Positions 7,732-16,262 of a stretch of 64,000 nt of DNA are shown here, piece after piece; positions within the stretch are counted from its first letter, which is position 1; each line of letters starts with the position of its first letter. Source of the DNA: Desulfovibrio sp. DV (GTDB lineage Bacteria; Desulfobacterota; Desulfovibrionia; Desulfovibrionales; Desulfovibrionaceae). The position numbers were made by a program, and so were the translations under genes. The stretch lies in contig NZ_MLBG01000005.1 in the NCBI RefSeq assembly GCF_001936595.1, forward strand, positions 32,288-96,287. Direction: 5' to 3'. Under the pieces are notes generated by a model that did not search any database, was not told the DNA's origin, and worked only from the letters and a program-made list of their open reading frames with translations.

Positions 7732-8736
7732 TTAAATCAACTGCATCTTGAGATGGGCATAGGCCTTGGCCGTGGCCACCCGGCCGCGCGGCGTGCGTTT
7801 GATCAGTCCGCACTGGATGAGATAGGGTTCGTAAATCTCCTCCAGGGTGCGCACCTCTTCGCTTATGGCCACAGCCAGGGTTTTGACCCCGACCGGGCCG
7901 CCTTCATAATGGTTGATGAGCGTCTCCAAAATCTTGCGGTCCATCTGGTCCAGGCCGCTTGGGTCGACGTCCAGGCGCAGCAAGGCGGTCTTGGCCAGTT
8001 CCTCATCCAGAACGGCCGCCCCGGCCACCACGGCGAAATCGCGCAGCCGGCGCAACAGCCGGTTGGCGATGCGCGGTGTGCCCCGGGAGCGCTGGCCGAT
8101 GGCCAGAGCCCCGGCCGGGGTGATGCCGATGCCGAGAATGGCGGCGGCCCGGGTGACGATGCGGGCCAGTTCGGCCGGATCGTAAAATTCCAGGCGAAAG
8201 ATCACGCCAAACCGATCGCGCAAGGGCGAGGTCAAAAGCCCCAGGCGGGTGGTGGCCCCGACCAGGGTGAACGGTTCGAGGTCGATGCGCACCGTCCTGG
8301 CCCCCGGCCCCTGGCCGATAATCAGGTCGAGCTTGAAATCCTCCATGGCCGGATAGAGGATTTCCTCGACCGCCGGCGGCATCCGGTGGATCTCATCAAT
8401 AAAGAGGATGTCGCCCCGGCGCAGATTGGTGACAATGGCGGCCAGATCGCCGCAACGCTCAAGGACCGGCCCGGTGGTCTGGACCAGATTGACGCCCAGC
8501 TCCGAAGACATGATCTGGGCCAGGGTGGTCTTGCCAAGGCCGGGAGGACCGTAAAGCAGGCTGTGGTCCAGGCTTCGGCCCTGCTCCATGGCGGCCTGCA
8601 AAAAGACGCGCAAATTGGCCCGCAGATCGTCCTGGCCGATGAAATCATCCAGGCGCGAGGGGCGGATGGTGTCGTCGGGAACGGGCGTGGCGGCCACGAT
8701 GCCGTCCGGCGGACAGAAGTCCTTGTCCATGCTCAT
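7732..8736 (-). CDS. ruvB: Holliday junction branch-migration ATPase RuvB
   Basis: The 334-residue AAA+ motor drives branch migration with RuvA. Visible features are [14 protein letters not shown], Walker [12 protein letters not shown], Walker B LFIDEIHR, sensor 1 VGATTR, the RDRFG arginine-finger region, and a C-terminal winged helix ([12 protein letters not shown]). The length is standard. Its ATG overlaps the ruvA stop as ATGA, indicating coupled translation. Confidence 0.97.
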   Translation of the reverse strand: MSMDKDFCPPDGIVAATPVPDDTIRPSRLDDFIGQDDLRANLRVFLQAAMEQGRSLDHSLLYGPPGLGKTTLAQIMSSELGVNLVQTTGPVLERCGDLAAIVTNLRRGDILFIDEIHRMPPAVEEILYPAMEDFKLDLIIGQGPGARTVRIDLEPFTLVGATTRLGLLTSPLRDRFGVIFRLEFYDPAELARIVTRAAAILGIGITPAGALAIGQRSRGTPRIANRLLRRLRDFAVVAGAAVLDEELAKTALLRLDVDPSGLDQMDRKILETLINHYEGGPVGVKTLAVAISEEVRTLEEIYEPYLIQCGLIKRTPRGRVATAKAYAHLKMQLI

Positions 8737-9341
8737 GCCTTGGCCGCCGCCAGCCGCTTGAGGGCCTGCCGCAGCGCCCCGGCCACATCGAGATCCGGCT
8801 CGTCGTCAAGCACCCCGGCGGCCACGCGCCGGGCGTCGGCCTCGGGATAGCCGAGATTGGTCAGCCCGGCCACCACATCGCCAAGGACGCCGCCGGGCAG
8901 GGCCGCGCCGGCGGCCGGCCCGGCGACCGGAGCCCGGCCTTCGAGCTTGTAGGACAGCTCGATAAAAATGCGTTGGGCGCTTTTCTTGCCGATGCCCGGC
9001 ACCCGGACCAGGGCCTCGGCGTCGCCGGCGGCCACCACCCGCAGCAGGTCGTCGGTGGAAAACTGCGACAGGATGGCCAGGGCCGTACGCGGCCCGAGCT
9101 TGCTGATGCTTATAAGCGCCCGGAAGGTCTCGCGGTCTTCGAGGGTGGCAAAGCCGAAGAGCTCCAGGGCGTCCTCGCGCACCACGGTATGGACGAACAG
9201 GGCCGCCTGCCCGCCAGCGGCCGGCAGGGAGGCCGCCACCGGGGAGGGCAACTCCAGCTCGTAGCCCACCCCGCCCGGGGTCAGCACAATGGCGAAGCGG
9301 TCGCGCCGGGCCAGCACCCGGCCCTCGATATAGCCGATCAT
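8733..9341 (-). CDS. ruvA: Holliday junction DNA-binding protein RuvA
   Basis: The 202-residue protein starts at [10 protein letters not shown], the universal RuvA start, inside a longer open frame. The N-terminal OB domain is followed by two helix-hairpin-helix motifs ([29 protein letters not shown]) and, after an Ala/Gly linker, the RuvB-binding domain III ([19 protein letters not shown]). The start overlaps the ruvC stop by 4 nt and the stop overlaps ruvB by 4 nt. Confidence 0.96.
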   Translation of the reverse strand: MIGYIEGRVLARRDRFAIVLTPGGVGYELELPSPVAASLPAAGGQAALFVHTVVREDALELFGFATLEDRETFRALISISKLGPRTALAILSQFSTDDLLRVVAAGDAEALVRVPGIGKKSAQRIFIELSYKLEGRAPVAGPAAGAALPGGVLGDVVAGLTNLGYPEADARRVAAGVLDDEPDLDVAGALRQALKRLAAAKA

Positions 9342-9850
9342 CGCGCCCCGCACAGGCGGGTCAGCCGCCTTTGGTTCAGATGGCACACGGCCGCGGCCAG
9401 TGCGTCGGTCGCGTCCACGGTGAAAGTTTCCCGACATGCCAGCACCCGTGTCACCATGAAGGCCACCTGGGACTTCTCGGCCCGTCCCGTGCCCACAAGG
9501 CTTTGTTTGATCAGCGTCGGCTCGTAGGAAAAGACCGGCAGCCCGGCCACGGCGCAGGCGGCCAGGGCCGCGCCCCGGGCCTGGCCGAGTTTCAAGGCCG
9601 TGGCCGCGTTTTTGGAGACGAACACGTTTTCCACCGAGGCTTCCGTGGGGGCATATTGTTTGATGAGGTCGGCCACGGCGGTAAAAATAACGCCCAGGCG
9701 GCTGGGGAAATCGGGCTGTGAGGCGGTGCGCACGACGCCGGCACCGAGCAGTTCGAGCACGCCCGAGCGTTCGCGCACAAAGCCGTAGCCTGTGATCCGC
9801 GAGCCGGGATCGAGCCCGAGGATGATCGTATCGCCGCCCTTGTGTTCCAT
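9338..9850 (-). CDS. ruvC: Holliday junction resolvase RuvC
   Basis: The 170-residue RNase H-fold endonuclease cuts Holliday junctions symmetrically. The acidic residues are visible: D in LGLDPGSRITGYG, E in ASVENVFVSKN, and the DATDALAAAVCH pair near the C-terminus. It is the first gene of ruvC-ruvA-ruvB-thyX. The unusual order with thyX at the end joins repair and thymidylate supply in one transcript. Confidence 0.96.
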   Translation of the reverse strand: MEHKGGDTIILGLDPGSRITGYGFVRERSGVLELLGAGVVRTASQPDFPSRLGVIFTAVADLIKQYAPTEASVENVFVSKNAATALKLGQARGAALAACAVAGLPVFSYEPTLIKQSLVGTGRAEKSQVAFMVTRVLACRETFTVDATDALAAAVCHLNQRRLTRLCGAR

Positions 9851-9914
9851 GCCCGTGGTCCTACCTTTTGTCCGGCCTCACGGCTAGCCCCAATACACCA
9901 TCGCCCCCGGCAGC

Positions 9915-9946
9915 AAAAGGTCCGGGAGGCGGCAACCTCCCGGACC
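9915..9946 (-). terminator. Terminator-like hairpin downstream of yebC
   Basis: On the minus strand, GGTCCGGGAGG pairs perfectly with CCTCCCGGACC around a 6-nt loop, followed by TTTT. It comes after the repeat element that follows yebC and may also stop antisense reading of ruvC. Confidence 0.6.
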
Positions 9947-9995
9947 CGTATGCGCCGTGCGGCGCAGCAACGTGCGCTGCCACATCAAACATACC

Positions 9996-10040
9996 CCAGG
10001 TGGGATTCCAAAGGGCTCAGCCCTTTGGCCGCCGGAGGCA
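9996..10040 (-). repeat. 3'-end hairpin repeat, copy 1 (type A)
   Basis: Read with yebC: a purine-rich leader, GCCTCCGGCGGC, then arms CCAAAGGGCT / AGCCCTTTGG (10007-10027, one central base), then AATCCCACCTGG. It begins 67 nt past the yebC stop. A partial copy of the GCCTCC-leader block lies at about 10066-10086, between it and the gene. Confidence 0.85.
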
Positions 10041-10107
10041 CTCTTTCTCTTTTCTCACTCCAGCCCGGCCGCAGGAGGCACTCTTCCTTCCCTCTCCGGC
10101 TCCTGCC

Positions 10108-10842
10108 CTAGCCCAACATCTCGTCGGGCAGGTCGCCGTTGCTGTGGACTTTCTGCACGTCTTCGTTGTCTTCGAGCATATCGATCAGCCGCAGGAGCTT
10201 CTGGCCGTTTTCCAGATCCAGGGCCACGACGTTGGCCGGCACCATGGCGATTTCGGCGTCGTCCGACACCATGCCGGCGGCCTCGAAGGCGACCCGCAGC
10301 GGCTCGAAATCGGCCGGGGCGCAGTGCACTTCCCAGACGTCGCCCTCGTCCATGATCTCTTCGACGCCGTGCTCCAGGCCGATTTCCATGAGCTGGTCCT
10401 CGGTGAAGGATTTGGGGAAGGAGAACACGCCCTTTTGGGAGAACATCCAGGACACGCAGCCGGATTCGCCCATGGCCCCGCCGCCCTTGGAGAGCATATG
10501 GCGCACTTCGGCCACGGTGCGGTTGCGGTTATCCGTGGCCGCCTCGACCAGGATGGCGACGCCGCCCGGACCATACCCTTCGTAGAGCACCTCTTCCAGG
10601 TTTTCGCCGGCCAGCTCGCCGGTGCCCTTCTTGATGGCCTGCTCGATCTTGTCCTTGGGCAGGTTGACGGCCTTGGCGGCGGCGATGGCGGATTTGAGCC
10701 GCACGTTCAGGGCGGTGTCGGCTCCGCCGGACCGGGCGGCCAGCATGAGTTCCTTGGTGACTTTGGTGAAAAACTTGCTCTTCTTGGCGTCCTGGACCGA
10801 CTTGCGGGCCTGAATGTTGTGCCATTTGCTATGTCCGGCCAT
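10108..10842 (-). CDS. yebC: YebC/PmpR family protein
   Basis: The 244-residue protein starts with the hallmark MAGHSKWHNIQARKSVQDAKK and has YEGYGPGGVAILVEAATDNRNRT in the middle. The family is described as DNA-binding transcription regulators and, more recently, as ribosome-associated factors that relieve stalling at proline runs. Length is standard. In many bacteria it sits beside ruvC; here it lies directly upstream of that operon on the same strand, separated by a repeat element and a hairpin. Confidence 0.93.
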   Translation of the reverse strand: MAGHSKWHNIQARKSVQDAKKSKFFTKVTKELMLAARSGGADTALNVRLKSAIAAAKAVNLPKDKIEQAIKKGTGELAGENLEEVLYEGYGPGGVAILVEAATDNRNRTVAEVRHMLSKGGGAMGESGCVSWMFSQKGVFSFPKSFTEDQLMEIGLEHGVEEIMDEGDVWEVHCAPADFEPLRVAFEAAGMVSDDAEIAMVPANVVALDLENGQKLLRLIDMLEDNEDVQKVHSNGDLPDEMLG

Positions 10843-10908
10843 GGTTTCTCCTTGAAATATACCGGGGTTTCGCCCGGGGGATGCGTCTTTTGCTGCCTGG
10901 GGGCCTGT

Positions 10909-11565
10909 TCAATCGGCTGCCGTCGCCTCGCCCGGCGGCAACGGCGAGGGGGCGGGATCGTCAGGCTGCCCCACCGGCGCATGAAAACCGGTGGCCACGA
11001 AAAAGATTTCCTTGCTCTCGGGCCGGGAGCTCTTGGGCTTGGCCACGCGCACCTTGGAAAAATACAGCCGCAGCCCCTTCTGGTAGGCCTGGAAATCCGG
11101 GCCCTGGAAAATCTTGACCACGAAGGAGCCGCCGGGTTTGAGCCGGGCCACGGCCACGGACAGGGCCGCCTCGCACAGTTCAAACGACCGGGCCTGATCC
11201 GTGAACTTATGCCCGATGGTGTTGGGGGCCATGTCGCTTAAGACCACGTCAAAGGGGCCGTATTTGGCAAAGGCCTCGAGGATGTCCGGCCCGGGGTCGA
11301 GCATGTCGCCTGTGAGGTAGGTGACGTTGCCGGAAAAGGCCGTGCCGGCCGGCTTGAGGTCGATGGCCAGCACCCGGCCCTGCGGGCCGACGCGTTCGGC
11401 GGCATACAGGCTCCAGGAGCCGGGGCAGGCCCCGAGATCCAGCACAGCCGCGCCGGGAACGAGCAGGCGCGATTGTTTTTCGATCTCCTTGAGCTTATAG
11501 ACCGAACGCGCCGGATAGTTCTCCTGCTTGGCCTTATTGAAATAATGATCGCGATACGTTTTCAT
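10909..11565 (-). CDS. rlmE: 23S rRNA 2'-O-methyltransferase RlmE (FtsJ/RrmJ)
   Basis: The 218-residue SAM enzyme methylates U2552 (E. coli numbering) of 23S rRNA in the A loop. SAM motif I reads VLDLGACPGSWSLYA. The catalytic K-D-K-E tetrad is represented by K in the N-terminal VYKLKEI, D in LSDMAPN, K in FVVKIF and E in SSRPESKEIF. A proline/alanine tail of about 20 residues is extra. ATG 11565 was chosen; a TTG nine bases upstream is possible. The yebC gene follows after 66 nt. Confidence 0.95.
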   Translation of the reverse strand: MKTYRDHYFNKAKQENYPARSVYKLKEIEKQSRLLVPGAAVLDLGACPGSWSLYAAERVGPQGRVLAIDLKPAGTAFSGNVTYLTGDMLDPGPDILEAFAKYGPFDVVLSDMAPNTIGHKFTDQARSFELCEAALSVAVARLKPGGSFVVKIFQGPDFQAYQKGLRLYFSKVRVAKPKSSRPESKEIFFVATGFHAPVGQPDDPAPSPLPPGEATAAD

Positions 11566-11620
11566 GACGGGCAACCCCGATACCGTTTACCGAACAAGCT
11601 TTCAAGGAAAAGACGCAGCC

Positions 11621-13132
11621 ATGGCCAGTTTAAACCGTCCAGCGCGCCCAAGCGTCATTGATGAAACAGGCGGGAAGCGCACGCTGGCCGGCGGTCCCGG
11701 GGCCTTTGCCGCTTTTGGGGACGGTGACAGATTGATTTTTCTCGGCCTTGGCCCGGACCCGGCCGATGCCGTGACCCTGGCCGACGGACGGCCCGCCGCC
11801 TATGTCGAATGCCCGGCCTTTGCCGCGGCCATGGGGCCGGCCTTTGCCGCGGCCATCCCGGACTCCTGGCCGCGCCTGGACCCGGCCGAACTGACCCCCA
11901 ATCGGGTCGGCGCGTCCCGCTTCTATCTCTATCGGCAAAACACCCGGCTTTTCCCGTCGTTTTGGGGACCAATCTGGGGCCGGGTCCAACTGGCCCTGCT
12001 GCCGCGCCCGGAGACCGTGCCGGCCAGCCCGACCGTGCTGCTCTTTCGTTCCCCGTCCGGGATGCTCGAACCGCAACTGGCCCGGACCCTGGCCGGCCTT
12101 GGCCGGCCCGTGGCCGACATCCCGGCCGGGGGGAGCACTACAGCCGTGGCCGCTCTCCTTTGCCGGGAAAAACCGGCCCTGGCCCTTTGCGTCAACGGGG
12201 CGGGGCTTGACGACGACGGGCTGGCGGCCGAACTGCTCGAGGCTGCCGGGGTGCCGCTTTGCCTGTGGTTTGTGGACAACCCGTTTCATGTGCTTGGGCG
12301 CTTTGCCAGCCGGTTCTGGCAGCGGGCCCTGCTTTGCGTCACGGACGACAGCTTTCTTTCGCCGCTCAAAGCCCTGGGTGCCGCCCGCGTCCTTCATCTG
12401 CCCCTGGCCGCCTCGGACCATTTCTTCGGAGCCTCACCGGCTCCGGGCCTGTCCGACCGGGCGGTCTTTGTCGGGCGAAGCGCCTTTGCCGGCCGCGATG
12501 CCTTTTTCGCCGGCTGCCGGATTCCCGGCACGCTGGCCGACCATGCCCGGGAAATGACGCTGGCCGGGGAACGGCCGGACTTTTTCTGGTGGACGCGCTC
12601 CCTGGGCCTTGGGGCGCTATGGCCGGGAAAGGCCGCCCGGCAGGCCGGCTGCGGCGCCGAAGCCGCGGGGCTGGCCCAGCGCACGGCCGTGCTGGCCGCG
12701 GTCGGGCACGGTGCCGCGCTCACCGTCTACGGCGACCCGGGCTGGCGGGACCTGCTGCCGCCGGGAATCGAGGTGCGCCCGCCAATCGATTACTACGGCG
12801 CGCTCCCGGGGCTCTATGCCGGGGCCGGGGTGTCGGTCAACGTCACGAGCCTGCTTCTGCCCCGGGGACTGACCCAGCGCCATTTCGACGTCTGGGCGGC
12901 CGGCGGCTGCCTTCTGACCGATGCCACGCCGGGACTGGCCCTGTTCCCGGCAAAACTCACCGCCCCCATAGGCTATGCCGCGCCGGCCGCAGCCGGCCCG
13001 CTCGCTGCCGCGCTCCTGGCCGATCCGAACCGGCGCCAGGATCTGACCGCCGCCTGGCAGGAACACATCATTGCCGGGCACCGCTACGCCCACCGCCTCG
13101 CCGCCCTGCTCGGCCGCCTGTCCGACCCCTGA
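11621..13132 (+). CDS. CgeB-type glycosyltransferase (spore maturation protein-like)
   Basis: The 503-residue protein has a C-terminal GT-B-like half with PPIDYYGALPGLYAGAGVSVNVTSLLLPRGLTQRHFDVWAAGG, typical of CgeB/DUF3880 family-1 glycosyltransferases that modify surface structures. The N-terminal half (from MASLNRPARPS) is less conserved. It contains LCLWFVDNPFHVL, a pattern I associate with this family in Desulfovibrio. AAGGA lies about 12 nt before ATG 11621. It is divergent from rlmE. Substrate unknown; a flagellin or lipopolysaccharide sugar is possible. Confidence 0.75.
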   Translation: MASLNRPARPSVIDETGGKRTLAGGPGAFAAFGDGDRLIFLGLGPDPADAVTLADGRPAAYVECPAFAAAMGPAFAAAIPDSWPRLDPAELTPNRVGASRFYLYRQNTRLFPSFWGPIWGRVQLALLPRPETVPASPTVLLFRSPSGMLEPQLARTLAGLGRPVADIPAGGSTTAVAALLCREKPALALCVNGAGLDDDGLAAELLEAAGVPLCLWFVDNPFHVLGRFASRFWQRALLCVTDDSFLSPLKALGAARVLHLPLAASDHFFGASPAPGLSDRAVFVGRSAFAGRDAFFAGCRIPGTLADHAREMTLAGERPDFFWWTRSLGLGALWPGKAARQAGCGAEAAGLAQRTAVLAAVGHGAALTVYGDPGWRDLLPPGIEVRPPIDYYGALPGLYAGAGVSVNVTSLLLPRGLTQRHFDVWAAGGCLLTDATPGLALFPAKLTAPIGYAAPAAAGPLAAALLADPNRRQDLTAAWQEHIIAGHRYAHRLAALLGRLSDP

Positions 13133-13144
13133 AATCCCGCCGAC

Positions 13145-13546
13145 TTATTTGACCGGCAAACGCCAGGACGGATCGTAGCGCCCCTGCCTGGGCCGTCGCG
13201 AAGTGCCCCCGTGCAGGCCGCGACGCACCAGATAGAGCAGCCGCCGGCTGAACTTGGCCGCCCAGGCATCGCAGGCCTTGTCCAGGCGGATGCGCTCGAC
13301 CAGCGTTTCCGCCCCGTCCGGCAACCGCTCGCGCCTGGCAATGCGCCGACGCAGGGCGTAGTGCCCAAGTTCGTCAACCAACACCATGGTTTTTCGGAAG
13401 TCGCGGATGGAACGGTTGATGAAAATATGGTAGCGGCCGTCGCGAAACAGTAAAAATCCCCAGCTATCAATGTCATCGACCTCGGTGACCACGAGATCGT
13501 CGCGCCTGCCGGCCATGTCAATCAATCGGGCCAGAAGTCCAGCCAT
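13145..13546 (-). CDS. Degenerate ImmA/IrrE-like metallopeptidase homologue
   Basis: The 133-residue protein has the ImmA/IrrE layout: FINRSIRDFRKTMVLVDELGHYALRR aligns with the family's helix LxHELGHxLL, and DKACDAWAAKF aligns with the third-ligand helix ExECDxFAA. The first zinc ligand His is Asp (DELGH rather than HELGH) and the third-ligand Glu is Asp, so catalysis is doubtful. The end is strongly basic. GGAG precedes the ATG by 5 nt. No phage repressor partner is next to it. The assignment rests on motif resemblance. Confidence 0.5.
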   Translation of the reverse strand: MAGLLARLIDMAGRRDDLVVTEVDDIDSWGFLLFRDGRYHIFINRSIRDFRKTMVLVDELGHYALRRRIARRERLPDGAETLVERIRLDKACDAWAAKFSRRLLYLVRRGLHGGTSRRPRQGRYDPSWRLPVK

Positions 13547-13707
13547 ACGCGCTCCTTTGCCGGCCCTGTCGCCGACCTCCCCCTAGGATAAACCCTTGGT
13601 CACTGCCGTCAAGCCGCCAGGGACGAGGCTTGCCCCCTGACAGGCCGCATGGTAACGCCATTGAGGCAGCGCACACCCCTGTTTGGCCCGATGTATCCAA
13701 GGCCCCC

Positions 13708-14142
13708 ATGGCACTTCTCGAATACCGGCAATGCCCGCATTGCGGCAAAACCACCTGGCAGGAATACGTTCCCCGGGTCAGTTCGGCTGATTCCTACTGG
13801 CGTTGCCGGGATTGCGGCGACCGGCGCACGGCCAAGCGCATCTGCGTCGGCGATGCGGCCCTGCTCCACCGGGGCCGGCTGCAGGCCGAAGGTGTCTGCG
13901 CCGATGTGCTCATCGTCGACATCAGCCGCACCGGCGCAAAACTGCGCCTGGACGAAGAAATGCCCGTCGTGCTCACATGCGAGCAAAGCGTGCTGTTTAA
14001 TCCCAAGCTCCAGCCCTTTGGCGAACTGGCCCAGTACATCCAATGCCTCGTGCGCTGGACGGATGGCAGTGCGTTCGGCCTGCTTTTCAAGCAACCGCTG
14101 ACGATCTCGTCCAGCGACATCATGCGTATCGTCAAGAATTGA
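13708..14142 (+). CDS. Zinc-ribbon PilZ-domain c-di-GMP receptor
   Basis: The 144-residue protein joins an N-terminal zinc ribbon (CPHC at 9-12 and CRDC at 33-36) to a PilZ domain. The PilZ c-di-GMP signature is intact: RTAKR (RxxxR) at the domain entry and DISRTG (DxSxxG) about 40 residues later. It is probably an effector that changes conformation on binding c-di-GMP. ATG 13708 places the ribbon at the extreme N-terminus. The ribosome site is weak (CCAAGG). Diguanylate cyclase and EAL genes occur elsewhere in the window, not adjacent. Confidence 0.8.
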   Translation: MALLEYRQCPHCGKTTWQEYVPRVSSADSYWRCRDCGDRRTAKRICVGDAALLHRGRLQAEGVCADVLIVDISRTGAKLRLDEEMPVVLTCEQSVLFNPKLQPFGELAQYIQCLVRWTDGSAFGLLFKQPLTISSSDIMRIVKN

Positions 14143-14247
14143 ACAGTCTGCCTGCCCGGACATTGCCTCCGGTCCGGCAAGCGGCTATGGTCGCCAAGGG
14201 TCCGGAATCCTCCGGGCCATCCCCCAAGCCAAGGCGCGGCGCGGCGT

Positions 14248-14418
14248 ATGATGGACTACGAAAAGATTCGGCACGCGGCAAAAACCGGCGACAAGATTCT
14301 CGAACTGGCCCTGTCCATCGGTCTTGACCCGGCCCGGCACACCATCAAAGAACTGGCCGATAAATTGCTGGCCCGCGCCCTGGCCGAAAGCGGCCGCGAC
14401 GACGGCTGCAAGCCGTAG
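14248..14418 (+). CDS. Small hypothetical protein, 56 residues
   Basis: The short gene reads MMDYEKIRHAAKTGDKILEL and then a second helix-rich half with a KELADKLLARALAES segment and a basic/cysteine tail. Composition and codon use are those of real genes here. Its stop is followed directly by the purine leader of a 3'-end repeat, as seen for established genes, which supports it. Two tandem ATG codons occur. Function unknown; predicted all-helical and soluble. Confidence 0.6.
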   Translation: MMDYEKIRHAAKTGDKILELALSIGLDPARHTIKELADKLLARALAESGRDDGCKP

Positions 14419-14452
14419 GACGAGAAGGACGGGAGCAAGAGAAAAAAAAGAA

Positions 14453-14549
14453 TGCCTCCGGCGGCCAAAGGGCTGAGCCCTTTGGAATCCCACCTGGGGG
14501 TTTATTTGATTTGACCAGGTGCGTTATCGAGTCGATGCGTGAAAGTTGC
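14453..14549 (+). repeat. 3'-end hairpin repeat, copy 2 (type A, extended)
   Basis: GCCTCCGGCGGC, arms CCAAAGGGCT / AGCCCTTTGG (14465-14485), CCACCTGG, then a further 50 nt (TTTGATTTGACC...CGAGTCGATGCG.GAAAGTTGC) that is also found in copy 3. It begins 34 nt after the stop of the 56-residue gene. Confidence 0.85.
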
Positions 14550-14551
14550 AC

Positions 14552-14579
14552 AAAAAAAGCCCGACGAATCCGCCGGGCT
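14552..14579 (-). terminator. Terminator of the 184-residue hypothetical gene
   Basis: On the minus strand, AGCCCG and CGGGCT form a stem around a 10-nt loop, followed by seven T, 27 nt past the stop of the gene on that strand. Confidence 0.8.
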
Positions 14580-14605
14580 TTCTGCTATCCGCCACAGCGG
14601 ACACA

Positions 14606-15160
14606 CTATTCCAGATCGATGATGACCGGGCCGAGGATGTTGCCCACGGGATGGGACAGAAATTCCTCGCGTTTGATTTCCTTGCCGTCGTAAAGCATAC
14701 TCTCGATATGGATGATTTTCTGCATCCAGACGTTGTTCTCGATGGTTTTCGGGATCTCCGTCTCGGTAATGCGGGCGGTGATCTTGTCGATGTCTATTTC
14801 CTCGACGTCGCTGAACGAATAGGTGTGGATATACTCTTCATTGAAGCCGAAGCAATAGAGCAGGTTGTTCTTGACGTGGGGCTGAAAGATCTTCTTGGCC
14901 GGATGGCTCTTGACCTCGCAATTGATCTTGCTTAGGCTGACCCGGAGCTTCTCCCTCTCATTGACAATGATGTAGACGACGGGACGATTGCTTTCCAGCA
15001 GGTCCTCGCCCGAAGAGTGGATGTTGTTGTCCGCTCCATGATAAATGTATTCGATGTAGCGTTCCCGGTTGGCTTCCCTGGCCTCCCGCACCACTTCCTT
15101 CTCAATGTAGGAATAAAAAATTCGCTGACCGAAACCCTTGATCTCAATGGTAAACTTCAT
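14606..15160 (-). CDS. Hypothetical protein, lower-GC
   Basis: The 184-residue soluble protein (MKFTIEIKGFGQRIFYSYIEKE...) is rich in Glu, Lys, Ile and Asn and its gene is less GC-rich than its neighbours, suggesting later acquisition. Secondary structure looks mixed with many short strands. I recognise no motif or family. It has its own terminator and lies head-to-head with the NlpC/P60-like gene. Confidence 0.75.
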   Translation of the reverse strand: MKFTIEIKGFGQRIFYSYIEKEVVREAREANRERYIEYIYHGADNNIHSSGEDLLESNRPVVYIIVNEREKLRVSLSKINCEVKSHPAKKIFQPHVKNNLLYCFGFNEEYIHTYSFSDVEEIDIDKITARITETEIPKTIENNVWMQKIIHIESMLYDGKEIKREEFLSHPVGNILGPVIIDLE

Positions 15161-15239
15161 CCTCCGCCTCCTGAGCAGATTCCGTGGTGTTCCGGCCTTG
15201 TCCGGGAAACGGCCCCAGTCCTTGCGGCCCGGCTATCGT

Positions 15240-15998
15240 ATGGATGTTACGCCGCTTTCGCCTCGCGGTCAATTTGTCGTCAGCGGATTGGTCCTTGCCG
15301 CTGTCCTGGCCGTCGCCATCCCGGCCCTGGCCGGCGATCCGGGCGCGGCCGTCACTCCGTTGCTCGGCGTGGCCTACCGCGACGACGGCGTGGACGACCC
15401 GGCCGGCCGCCATACCCTTTTTGCCAACCAATCCGCCACGTTCCCCGACCGGGGCTACAACTGCAGCGGCTTTGTCGTGACCGCCTCCCGGGGCATCCTC
15501 GGCCGGCCCCTGCCCCTGGAGGCCATGCGCCGCGACCGCAAGGGCGATTCCGGCAAGACAGCCCCGGCCGGCGAGGACTGGGATTTCGGCTATGACCTGA
15601 TCTTAAACGTCACCGACGGCCTGCCCAGGCGCGTGCTGCTGCCGGCCGGCCAGACGGCCCCTGCGGCTCCGGAAGCCCTCGACGCGGCCCGGTTTCGCGG
15701 CTTTCCCCTGCACGACGCCGCGGCCTGGGCCTCGGTCCTTGGCCAACTGCGGCCCGGCGAAATCGCCTATGCCACGCTCAGCAAGGAAATTACCGGCCGG
15801 CTCTACTATTACCACGTCGGCCTGCTCTATGCCGACGCTTCGGGCCGGGCCTATTTTGCCCACGCCACCCCGGGCAAGGGCAGCCACCGCCTGGAGCTGA
15901 CCTCCCCGGCCGGCATGGCCGCCTTTAAGAAGGAATTTGCCGAAAAGCGTTTCGGCGAAAAATGGATCCTTCTCGTCGCCGCCCCCCTGCCCCGCTGA
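15240..15998 (+). CDS. Secreted NlpC/P60-like cysteine peptidase
   Basis: The 252-residue protein starts at MDVTPLSPRGQF and has a signal peptide (hydrophobic 12-25, cleavage after PALA). The mature part shows the NlpC/P60 triad pattern: Cys in GYNCSGFVVTASRGILG, His in YYYHVGLLYAD and a third polar His in AYFAHATPGKG. Such enzymes cut peptidoglycan stem peptides or related amide bonds. It probably acts in the periplasm or cell envelope. No anchoring or SH3 domain is visible. Confidence 0.7.
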   Translation: MDVTPLSPRGQFVVSGLVLAAVLAVAIPALAGDPGAAVTPLLGVAYRDDGVDDPAGRHTLFANQSATFPDRGYNCSGFVVTASRGILGRPLPLEAMRRDRKGDSGKTAPAGEDWDFGYDLILNVTDGLPRRVLLPAGQTAPAAPEALDAARFRGFPLHDAAAWASVLGQLRPGEIAYATLSKEITGRLYYYHVGLLYADASGRAYFAHATPGKGSHRLELTSPAGMAAFKKEFAEKRFGEKWILLVAAPLPR

Positions 15999-16049
15999 TA
16001 TTTCCATCGGGCGAAGGCCCCTTGCCCATTTTGGAGGGCCGAGGCCCCC

Positions 16050-16224
16050 GGCCACCGGAGCAACGGTGGTTCCCGTCAAGCGCAAACACCAAATGTCACG
16101 GCTCCGGCCCTTTCTCCTCTTTTCTTGCGCAACTTTCGCGCATCGACTCGGCAACGTGGCCGGTCAAATCAAACTCCCCCAGGTGGGTTTCCAAAGGGCA
16201 CTGCCCTTTGGCCGCCGGAGGCAT
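16050..16224 (-). repeat. 3'-end hairpin repeat, copy 3 (type A, full length)
   Basis: Downstream of the cysK fusion gene on the minus strand. The order is purine leader, GCCTCCGGCGGC, arms CCAAAGGGCA / TGCCCTTTGG (16191-16211), CCACCTGG, the TTTGATTTGACC and CGAGTCGATGCG body shared with copy 2, then GCTTGACGGGAACC and a terminal hairpin CCACCG/CGGTGG (16052-16069). The main stem differs from copies 1 and 2 at two paired bases. Confidence 0.85.
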
Positions 16225-16262
16225 TCTTCCTCTTCCCCCTCTCTCCCTACCTACACCAACTT

